Source: Formicarius rufipectus
Taxonomy: Eukaryota > Chordata > Aves > Passeriformes > Formicariidae
Length of the DNA stretch: 64,000 nucleotides
Assembly (NCBI GenBank): GCA_013399695.1
Contig: VXAU01001352.1
Coordinates: 922,799 to 986,798, forward strand
Direction: 5' to 3'
The position numbers and the translations under genes are program-made. The notes beneath the pieces were generated by a model, which saw nothing but the letters and a program-made list of their open reading frames with translations, ran no database searches and had not been told where the DNA came from. This document shows positions 26,901 through 36,925 of the stretch, piece after piece; position 1 is the first letter of the stretch, and each line of letters begins with the position of its first letter.

Positions 26901-28655
26901 GTCTAGCACTTTTCATATGTGCATCTCAAAGCTCTTTGTTCAAGTGTCATTGTCCTTATGTAACTTGTCAGGAGGTGGAAGCACTGGGATGCTCAACTGG
27001 TTTTACATCAGGTGTGTGGTAGTCAAGTTAAGAAATAAGAGTTGCCTGTGTTATAGCAGAATATTGCTTATTTTGTTCTGCAATTTAAAGACTCTGCAAA
27101 GGGATGGGATATTGAAGAATTTTCTTTGTTGGTACATGCTTTTTGTCTTTGGTTGTGGTTTATGGTGGCTTTTTTTCGGTGCTTAAACCACCAATTGAAC
27201 TTCCGTGGGCCAGAACTGTGCCAAGTAGCACTGATTTTTTTGACTGTAAAACATAAAACATGGCAATTTCTAGTTGGGGTTTACCATTTATTTTCAAGTT
27301 TTCTTGCATTTGAAGCTTAAAGCAAAACGAGAGTATGAAAAAGCTGGCAGCAAGAGCAATTGGGGAATAAAAATACCCAAGCCTCACTCAGCTTTATTGT
27401 ATACCTTTCTGTTGGAGGAAGAAAATGCAAGCAGTATGCAAGTGAATCAAAACTGTTCAGCAGAGAATTCTGCCTTGGTTCATGTCATGAAGGAAATGAA
27501 GAGCGAGAGTGTGTTATGACTATTCTGTCAAACAGTGATTGATTTTGAACTCTGTTTTTTTAAAAAATTTGTTTTATTCTTTTGCTGTATTTGAATTGAG
27601 ACTTTCAAATCTGCTTTCCTCTGAAAACCACTTTCTCAAAGAGCTGAGTGTCTAACTCTGGACTGAAACAAGAAACCGAGGCTTGGTTTTTCACTAATAC
27701 ATCACATGGTGTGGAGATGACGCTCCTGTCCAGCTGGAAGTACTCAGTTCATTGTTCATCCATCGTGGTCAGGATGTGTCATGGGGGTTGCCCTGTTTGT
27801 TCTATTTTTGTTTCTTTCCTTTTCCCTGAAAGGTTTAATAATTTCAAATTGCATGAATGATAACTGGGACTTCATCCTACTACGTATGTCTGTGCAATGT
27901 TTTTATCAGTAACACTCCAAGGGGAAGGAGAGGAGAATGTACCTCATTCTGAACCAGCTTCCACTGCTCCCTTTTCTTCTCCTGACTATCTCATTTTTTC
28001 CCCCCTTTCTTCAGGGGTTTGTTTTGCAGCTTAACCATACAGACTGATCTTTTACTGCCTGCTGTTTAGGGGGCTGTGGTGATACCTGATGGATTAAGCA
28101 TAAATCTGTCGGGGAATATTATGGGTTCGGGTTCGGTTCTGAGGGCCATGTGCTGTTTGGCATTGGGAAATTCACTCACCAGTGCAGAAAGGTGGAAAGG
28201 TGTTTCAGTTAACATAAGAAAGAACATAATCAAGTTAATTTATGATGATATGCTAATTAACAGTGTGGCAGTTGAGGGCTTTTCATGTCTTGTGATGGGA
28301 GGAAATAGAAGATAAGTAGTAGGCATGATTCTCGGGTGAACTCATGTCATTTTCATGGTACCACTGGTAAAGATTCTTAGTGTTTCCTGTATTTTTCCCT
28401 GTGTTAACTAACATTCCTGAGCAATTGGAATGCAACAATGTTGTTCTTTGCAACAAAAAACTTCTGTGAAATACAGTTTTCCCTTTGGAAAATAGGTGCA
28501 GTACTTCATATCTCAGTTATGTTTTTAGAATTTTAACTTACAAACTTATTCATATGTGTATATATAATAATATTACATAAATTTTGTGGCAGATGAGAAA
28601 AAAACTGAATTTCTTGATGTGAAGACCTCTTAAATTCACTGGAGAGGGAATTAGT

Positions 28656-28703
28656 GGGGGTTTTTAGTTTGTTTGGGTTTTTTGTTTGTTTAGTTTTTTT
28701 TAA
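28656..28703. repeat. T/G-rich low-complexity run
   Basis: The run has GTTT and GGGTTTTTT units with two A bases, and resembles the run at 2856-2903. Confidence 0.7.
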
Positions 28704-28944
28704 GAAAATAGCTATCTGTGTGTTCCATTCTCTTTATATTTTTTCATTTAAATGAAATAAACACATTTTCAAGTATTATGAACGATGATCACTTTTAATT
28801 TTTATGCAAAAGCAGGCTAGATCAGAGAGCAGGCACTGGTCTTACATAATTTTACTCCGAAATTTATTTCCTCTGCAGATTTTTGATGAGGAAAAAAAGA
28901 AAACTTACAACCAAAAATAAATGAATAATTTCCTCTAAAGTGGA

Positions 28945-28970
28945 TGTGTGTGTGTGTATATATATATATG
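28945..28970. repeat. (TG)n(TA)n microsatellite
   Basis: A run of TG dinucleotides passes directly into a run of TA dinucleotides over about 26 bases. Length variation between individuals would be expected. Confidence 0.9.
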
Positions 28971-31231
28971 ATAAATCCTGACTTCTGGAGGTACTTGATG
29001 AGATTTAGGTATTAACAGCTTGAACAATGTCCTGCATGTGTTCCCTGGTTTGATAACAGCAAAGAAAGGAACCAATGCACAGTTCCATACTAAGAAAACA
29101 GAAGAAAAACAAATCTGTGCAAATTACAAATATGTGACTTGTGCCAATTTTTCTGTGAGAGAGTTTAAATATATTATTGATGACTAGCATAGATTCAGAA
29201 CTTTGTTGCTGAACATTGTATAGAATTAATGTGTTAGCAAATGTGTGAATTTCTGTCAGTCTGTAGATGTGGGACATAAAAAATCTTCAATGGTAATCTT
29301 TCTGGCCTTTCACTTCATTAGTTGCTTTTAAACCTTTAGGCTGAGATTTGGTGGATTTTCCTTGTGTTTTTGGAAGAAGAGTCTTAATATGCTGATCTGG
29401 TCCACTTAATTAGTAGCAAACTAGCTTTTGTTATCCTTTGTAATATTGCATAGCAATCCAGCTGAAAGAGGAGGGAAATTGGGGGTAAACATGAATAAAT
29501 AAGGAAGTGATTAGATTATATGAAAATTGTTTAGATTCTTGTGGAAGTTCCTGTAATCTGCTAATGGCAGTAAGTACAGTCTAATTACTAATGCCAAAAA
29601 TAAAAAGAAGGCTGAACATGGAAGGGAGGAAATTTTCCTACTTGTTACCACTTATGATTTTCTAAAAGCTATCCATATGGGTCCACTTGGTCTGGACTTA
29701 TAGGCGAGTTGGTCTCTAGCCAGATGCTCCATCTCCTTGAGCTCACACCTCTCCATAGAGCTCTAATGTTCCCCCAAAGAGTACTTTTTTTTTATTATTA
29801 TTTTTTAACTCTCTAATTTAGATTTGGCAGTTGAAGCATGATGGTGATCGAATGTTTTGAGAAGGAGCAATAAATAAAGCTCTAAAACTTCCATTGTTTT
29901 GTCTCTCAGTTGCTGTGCTATGCAGTTGCATAAGCATCCGTAGGCTAATGTAGTGGAAATCAGATTGGATTGCATCTGCTAAGGTCACATTTTGGTTAAG
30001 ATTTCTTTCCCTCCTCCCCCTCCTCCAAAGCTCCAGCTATCCTCATTTGTATCATAAATAGAGAAATATAAAGGAGGACTGCTTTATTTTATGAGACACT
30101 GTTCAACAAGGAATTGGTTGAATGAAGGAGTTTAGATTTGGGCTAATCTGAGCTACATACTTGCCATGAAACATGATTTCCCCACGCCGTTCCCTCCTCC
30201 CTGTGAATACCATGTAATCTTCCTGTCCTCTTGCTCCATGGTAACCTGCTGTTGTGCCTCTACCTTCTCAGTGGTTGGTGTAGATGTCGTCTGGCTCTCT
30301 CAAACTCTGCAGCCCCAGTGAGCCTCAAGGTTTGTGCATCTTTGTCAACCCAGTCTAACGAGAGCAAAAGCCACTTCAGTGTCGAAAGCCCAGCGCATCT
30401 CTAAGGTGGCAATGCTCTCCCAACCCTGCTGCAGAGTTTACAAGGCAGCAAAGGAGAGTGAAGGGGGTTGTTTTGGGGAAAATGGGGATGGAGGGAAGGC
30501 AGTGGGGTCACAGACTCACTTCTAGTGTCCTGAGACTGGGATTGCAACAATCCCAATGGGCGTTGTTCACAGAACACAGAGGAATCACACACAGGTCATG
30601 GTACAGGATGTGGACTTTGAATATGTACCTGAAAAGCTGGAGCTTTTCTGCTTGTTCTTCCACTCTCTTATGCAGTATAGATTTGTTTGTAGTAGATATC
30701 CAAAAGCTGATAAATGCTGAAATGACATTGTCTGCAAAGCAATACACATAAACCAGTGTTCAGCTTCAATAAGATCTCAAAATTGGGCATGTGCAAAGTA
30801 ATTCATACTCTGCCAAGTAATCTCTAAGCTGTTTATCTGTAGATTTACCTGAAGAACCCAGAAATATCCCTTTTAAAAAAAGTCAAAATTCTTTTTATCT
30901 GATTCATAGTCAAGACTAAAATTGGGAATCATCAGGTTGCTTCTTCCTTAGTATTCTCTGGAGTTCTCTAGTGTACTTATTCAACCCCCAAAAGGGAGTT
31001 AAGTATTGTTGCTTTATTATTATTAAAAGTTTGGATTATTTTCCAAAATATTTGAATTCTACAAAGTTTGCAAAATCGTACTGGAAATTTCATAACATAC
31101 TTTCTTGTAAAGTGTTTGACCTTTTCTTCTTCTGATCACACTGTAAAACCTTCTCATAGTATTCTTGGAATTGTCTTTCTTGTTTTATTTAGGAGCAGGA
31201 AATACATGTTAATTTTACTGGGGAATGATTC

Positions 31232-31250
31232 TTTTTTTTTTTTTTTTTTT
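31232..31250. repeat. Poly-T tract
   Basis: The tract is 19 consecutive T bases in intron sequence. On the plus strand it is followed by AAATTCCAGG, which looks like a pyrimidine tract plus acceptor, but no coding exon follows. Confidence 0.9.
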
Positions 31251-34051
31251 AAATTCCAGGCACAGTTCAAATTAAGGTTTCTCTAAGAATTTTTTTAGCT
31301 CCTATCAGTAGTCTAGTTCACTTGAAACACAGCTTGGAGTTAATTATGGCAAGCAGGGGAACACAAACCATCCTGCAACGGAGGGAGGATAGGTCAAATC
31401 CATATTTTTGTGCTCTCTCAGGCCTTTTGCAGGCAAATACAGCTTTGGTACTTCCCATCCTTTCTATCTCTCAGCAGGTTCTACCCTGAGAGTAGTGTGT
31501 CTTTGATGCTTTGCTGTGTCCTTTCTTCAGCCAGCACTGCCTGTGCTTCCATGGCCATGTTCTAGAGGAACATTTCTCCTTTGATTGTGCTGTGTTTTCT
31601 GCTTCCATTCACTGTGGGTCCCCGAGTGCTCTGAGCCTCTAGAGTTTCATTATATGGTACAGCTACAAATCCTGTCAGAGACCAAAGAATTGAGAGGAGA
31701 ACTTTACAAATGTTGTATTCTAGCATGCCATGTGGGTGTTTTTATTCTCAAAGACATTTGGTGGTTTTCCTTTCAAAAGGGACTTAGTGAAACAATATGA
31801 AGATGTACTCCTTGAAGCCAGCATGTCTGTGGAGGGAGCTACTGGTCACTGATTGCTTTTGGTTTTTTTTTTCTGGCTACTGACCTTGTTTCTCAAGCCC
31901 TAAATCTTTGTTAGCATCTTTGCTTGGAACAAACTTTCGTTTCCTATTTCTCTGTCATGGCACAGGTTTGACCACAGAAGGTTTTGCCCCCTGTAGGCTT
32001 GACTTGTCTTTAATTAACACTATTGGCTGGTAGGGAATTGGGTGAAGGCTCCAACCGTGTCAGTGCAGGACATCTGGTCACCTAAATGTGACAAGAGTGT
32101 GTTTAGTCTTAAGTGCTGAAATAGCAGAGGTGAGGGGTAGGGTAGGAAAACAGCAGGATAGAGAACTGTGAAGCATCTGATATGCTGTCAGGTTGAATTG
32201 GTATTTCCTTTATTTTTGAGACTAAAGGAAAATGTGTGTTGTGTGTGGGGGGGTGGGGATCAGAGATATCCCCTTAATTTTATTATCTTTGTGCTTGATT
32301 ATATATTTAAGGAAAGAAAACTTAGGCTATCCTGGCAGGATTTTATCTTTTTTATAACTGTATACAAAATCTTCTGCCTTCTTTTTACTTAGCTGAGAAC
32401 CTTTCAATTCAACCCTGAGCAAAGAGATTACCATCTATCACAAGTTTGTCTTTTATCTTCTCTTGAGGAAGAGATTGGTGCCTTAAGAATAATGTATGAT
32501 TTCATCTTTTGTCTTTGGGATGCATTTTACTTTAGCTGTATCTTGGGACAGTAAGGTCAAAGGAGTTTGTTTCACATATATTGGAAAGCGGTGAAAAGTG
32601 TTTAGTTCTGCAGGGTGACTGTTTAGCTTCCATCAATTAACACTCCTGCAAACTTCAGGTTGTAGCCCTCATTCTCTGTGTCTTCTGTCCCCTTTGGTTC
32701 CAGGTCAGATAGTGCTGACTGCTGCTTAATTCAAGAAATTTGTGCAGGCACAGACCTGGGGACAGTGGAAACCTGTGGCTTCTGTGACACAGATCCAAGA
32801 TGAGCAAAAGTGGCATAAATATAGTTTGGATGCTGCTTTAGGCTGATATAAATGATCTCAAGTGGTGGAGCTGACTCAACAGCCAGTGGCTTGGTGATGG
32901 ATCTGCTTCTCTAAGTGCCAGTGCAGTTGTTTCAGGAAGTTTTAAGTGCCAGAGTATCTGATCCATTTTTTAACTGGTCACAGTGGGTCTGTCACACTTC
33001 TGTTCACTATCATACAGAAACTTGTCCTGGAAACACTTTGTGCTTGGCATGTTATGCTGGCCACTCTCATGGCCTGTCATCTCTTTTCCATCTAAACTAT
33101 GGCAAGAATCAGAAAGGGGTTGTAAAAGTATCCTTCTGACCTTGCCCTTCCTCTGAGTTTGTATAACTGTGTGTTGTTCAGCATATCTGGTTGAATTCTT
33201 ATTTTAAAGGCAATAGCACTGATTTATTTGAAAAGATAGTGAAGGCACTCCTTGGATGACTTTTTTCTGGGTGGGGGGGAAACCCAAACATTCTCCCCCT
33301 GTTCCCCCCATTTGAACTTCTGCTTTCCATGACAGAAGTTTACTCCAAGTAAAGTGATAGTTCTGGTTTTCAAATAAAGATTCAATAAAGCAGAATCTGG
33401 AAAAATAACCAAATAGGTTTAAACATTGTGTTGTTAAATCCACTCAGCTTATTTTGATAAGCTTTGTGTATAGGGGATGATAAGTGAGAACGTTTGAATT
33501 AGTTTTTAGTAGACATAAGACAGTTTCAAATATCATGTTTTTGGGAACACTGCTTGTTATTCCACGTTCATATCGATGGATCTTCTTCTGTAATATCATC
33601 TGTCTTTGCAGTGCTGACTTCAGAGTGGAAGGCTCTCTGTCAAAACCTTTTAATCCAGAGGATCATCAGAGATAAACCTCATTATTTTTATCCCTTTCAG
33701 CTTGCTGAAAAAATTTGTTCATATTATATTCATATTTAAGGGAGTTAACACAGAATCACAGAACAGTTGGAGGTCATCTCGTTCAGCCTCCCTGCTCAAG
33801 CAGGGTCCCTATAAAGCATCTTACTCAGGATCACATCCAGATGGCTTTTGCATATCTCCAGTGATGGAGACTTCTCTGGACAACCTGTTGCAGTGCTCAG
33901 TCATCCTCACAGTAAAGAAGTTCTACCTCGTGTTCAGGTGGAACTTCCTGTGCATCAGTTTTTGCCTGTTGCCTCTTGTCCTATTGATGGGCACCACCAA
34001 GAAGAGCCTGATTCTGACCTCTTGACACCCTCTCTTCTGATACTTACTTAC

Positions 34052-35658
34052 ATTGATGAGGTCCCCTTTCAATCTTCTCCATGCTGAACAGACCCAGCTC
34101 CTTCAGCCTTTCCTCATAAAGGAGGTGCTTCAGTCCCCTAATCATCCTTGTAGCCCCCCTCTGGACCTTCACTGGTCGTTCCTTGTTTTTGTTGAACTGG
34201 AGAGCCCAAAACTGGGCACAGCCCTGCAGGAGCAGCCTCACCTGGGCTGAGCAGATGGGCAGGATCACAGCACAATCTCTCTTGACCTGCTGGCAGTGCT
34301 CTCCCTCATGCAGCCCAGGATACCCTTGGCCTTGTTGGCCACCAGGACACACTGCTGGATCATGGACAGCTTGTTGCCCACCAGGATCCCCAGGTCCTTC
34401 TCTGCAGAGCTGCTTTCCAGCAGGTCAGCCCCCAGCCCGTGCTGATGCCTGGGGTTATTCCTCCCCAGGGGCAGGACCCTACTCTTGTCTTTGTGGAGCT
34501 TCATTAAGTTCCTCTCTGACCAGCTCTCCAGCCTGTCCCGGTCTTGCTGAATGGCAGCACAGTCCTCTGGGCTATCAGCCACTCCTCCCAATGTTGTGGC
34601 AGCAGCAAAGTCACTGAGGAGGCACTTAATCACTTCATCCAAGTCATAAATGAACAAGTTAAACAATACCGGACCCAGTATCAACCCTTGGGAGAGACAC
34701 CACCAGTGTCGGATCTCCAACTGGACTCTGCTGCTGGTTTCAACTCTGAGACTGTTCAGCCAGCGCTCACTCTGCTGTCCACTCATCCAGCCCACACTGC
34801 CTGAGTTTGCCTATGAGGATGTTGTGGTAGTGTAAAATGCCTTGCTGAAGTTCAGGTAGACAATATCCACTCATCTATCCAGCCAGTTGTCCCATTGTTG
34901 AAGGCAATCACGTTGGTCAAGTACACTTCCCTTTGGTGAATCCATGCTGATCACTCCTGATCACGTTCTTGCCTTCTGTGTGCTAAGAAATGGCCTCTAG
35001 AATGAGCCATCCCACCACCTTTCCAGGGATTGAGGTGAGGCTGACTGGCTGGTTGTTCCTTGCGTCTTCCTCATTACCCTTTTGGAAGAGTGGGGTGACA
35101 CTGGCTCTCTTCCAGTGCTCAAGCACCTCTCCTGACTGCCATGACCTTTCAAGAAGATTGGGAGTGGCCTAGCAATGAAGTCCACTAGTTCCCTCAGCTG
35201 TTGTGGGTGCATCCCACCAGGGCCCATGGACTTGTAGATGACAGGTTTGATTCTAACCCAGTCCTTCTCCGCCAAGAAAATCTTCCTTCCTCCAAACCTC
35301 TTTCCTTGTCTCCTGGGTTGGAGGTCCCCGTGGGCTGACTTTGGCAGTGGAGCCTGATGCAAAGGTGGTGTTCAGTAACTCTGCTTTCTCTGCGACCTCT
35401 CTTGCAAGGGTCCAGGTTCCACCCAGTAGTTTCCACATTTCCCCCAGTATTCCTTTCGTTACTGATGTATTTGAAGAAGCCCTCCTTGTTATTTTGGCCT
35501 TGCTTAGCCAGATTTAATTCCATATTGGCCTTAGCCCTCCTCCTTGCATTTCTTCGTTCTCTGACTACATCCCCATGTTCATCTCAGGCAGACTGCCACT
35601 GCTTACATCTCATGTGCCTCTCCTGGTTGTGTCCGTGATTTGACATGGGTTCCTTGAA
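34052..35658 (-). pseudogene. CR1 reverse transcriptase remnant with lost catalytic residues
   Basis: Reading on the minus strand, it passes KEP and ELNLAKQGQNNKEGFFKYI (linker), then SMGPGGMHPQQLREL, then YLNFSKAF (normally YLDFSKAF), then SQGLILGPVLFNLFIYDLDE, and then the catalytic-site segment. At 34598-34609 that segment reads FAAA where the family has FADD, so both catalytic aspartates are missing. It continues through RNLMKLHKDKSRVLPLGRNN and SREIVL. The longest intact stretch is 34265-34795, 176 codons. Loss of these residues and internal stops make it inactive. Confidence 0.9.
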
Positions 35659-36048
35659 GACCATAGTTTGGTGTGTTTAACCCAAAGAAGAGGAGACGAA
35701 GGGGAGGCCTCTTGGTGGTTTTCAGCTTTCTCATAAGGGCAAGCAGAGGGGTCAGCACTGATCTCTTCTCTCTGGTGACCAGCTATAGAACCTGGGGGAA
35801 TGGCATGAAGTGTGTTGGGGGAGACTGAGGCTTGGTATTAGGAAAATGTTCTTCAACCAGAGCATGGTTGGGCACTGCAACAGGTTCTCCAGAGATGTGG
35901 TCACAGGACCAAGTCTGGTAGAGTTCAGGAAGTGTTTGGATGACAGTCTCAGGCACATGGTGTGGTTCTTGGGGTTGTCCTGTGCAGAGCCAGGAGCTGG
36001 ACTTGACAAGCCTTGAAGGTCTCTTTTGACTCACCAGATTCTATGATC
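35659..36048 (+). mobile_element. Sense CR1 inserted inside the antisense CR1
   Basis: This 390-base copy begins near GTGTGTTTAACCCAAAGAAG, equivalent to the family's GLFSLEKRR region. It runs through the 3' untranslated region (GGTATTAGGAAAATGTTCTT, then GGTTCTCCAGAGATGTGGTC) and ends in TTGACTCACCAGATTCTATG plus ATCC. Its tail (GGGGTTGTCCTGTGCAGAGC) belongs to a different CR1 type from the host copy. On the minus strand, the host element reads GQQSAW to the right of the insert and KEP to the left. In CR1 these segments are adjacent, so little or no host sequence was lost. Confidence 0.9.
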
Positions 36049-36925
36049 CATGCAGATTGCTGCCCCTTTTGCTCAATTTCTTGCCAAGGTAGGTGCACCA
36101 GTCTTGAGTCTGGAGGAAGTGGTACTTTAATATTTACTAGTTCTCTTGGACCCCTCTTGGGCACACTCCCATGGGTTTCTTCCAAAGAGTGTCCCCAAAG
36201 AAGCCAAAGTTAGTTCTCCTGAAGTCTGGGCTTGTGATTGTTCTCATTTCCCAGCTTCCTTCTCATAGGATGCTGAACTCCATAACCTTGTGGTCACTGC
36301 AACCAAGGCTTCCCCCATCCTTCACATCTCCAAGGAGGACTTCCTTATTTTTTAGTGTAAGGTTGAGCAGGGCAGCACATCATTCCTTGTTGGTTCCTCC
36401 ACCACCTGCCTCAGAAAGTTATCATCAGTGCTTTCCACGGATCTCCTGCATTGTTTGTGCTTTACTGTGTTGCTTCTCCAGCAGATATCAGGGTGGTTGA
36501 AGTTAAGAACTAGTGCCTGAGGCTGTGAGGCTGCTTTCAGTTGTCTCTTAAATGTCTCATCGACTTCCCCCTCCTGATCAGGTGGCCTGTAGAAAAGACC
36601 TCCACAGTGTCACCCTTGCTAGTCTGCTCTTCTCTCCTAATCTGTAACTCTTGACTTGCTCACCATCCTTCCCAAGGTGGAGCTCCATGATTTCCACGTG
36701 TTCCCTTACATAAAGGGCAGCTCCACCATCACATATTTCCATCCTGTCTTTTCCAGAAACTTGTGACCATACATGACAACATTACAGTCATGTGAGCTGT
36801 CCCACTGTCTCCACAGTCACAATGGTGAGATCAAAGCCCTGGGACTCCACAGAGATGTCTGAACCTTCCTGTTTGCTTCCCATACTCTGTGCATTGGTGT
36901 ACAGGCACTTCTGAGAGGTATCCAA
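36049..36925 (-). pseudogene. CR1 endonuclease-domain remnant
   Basis: This is the apurinic-type endonuclease part of ORF2 on the minus strand, upstream of the reverse transcriptase part. Visible family segments, in order, are CLYTNAQSMGSKQE, ALYV, YRPPDQEGEVDETF at about 36550-36591, NFNHPDIC at about 36484-36504, EEPTRNDVLLNLTLKNKE, and LGCSDHKVMEF with the SDH triad at 36290-36298. The usual GDFNHPD appears as LNFNHPD with two residues missing, so the aspartate is lost while the SDH motif is kept. Internal frameshifts and stops are present. Confidence 0.85.

Larger units (their letters stand above)
20226..33747 (+). other. SUGCT: SUGCT intron, unique sequence
   Basis: This repeat-poor, AT-rich intron has a purine-rich run near 20587-20668, a GA run near 22121-22134, one ambiguous base at 23937, TA/TG runs near 25227-25282 and 28945-28970, a T/G run at 28656-28703 and a poly-T tract at 31232-31250. 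A more GC-balanced patch lies at about 22960-23330. I found no supported exon. Confidence 0.5.
33748..36925 (-). mobile_element. Long CR1 LINE, antisense, split by a nested CR1
   Basis: The left edge (ACACAGAATCACAGAACAG) is the reversed 3' end. Moving right, the element passes through the 3' untranslated region, the reverse transcriptase (to about 35658) and the endonuclease (36049-36925). It stops near the family's CLYTNA segment, seen here on the minus strand just inside the right edge, so ORF1 and the 5' region are missing. About 2.8 kb of CR1 sequence remains after removing the nested copy. Many stops and substitutions break the frame, so it is dead. It is nearly identical over long runs to the copy at 53791-54548, which suggests one subfamily. 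Confidence 0.93.

Noticed and set aside
34183..34617. 144-codon proline- and serine-rich frame on the plus strand
   Set aside because: It is the opposite strand of the CR1 reverse transcriptase, so a shadow.
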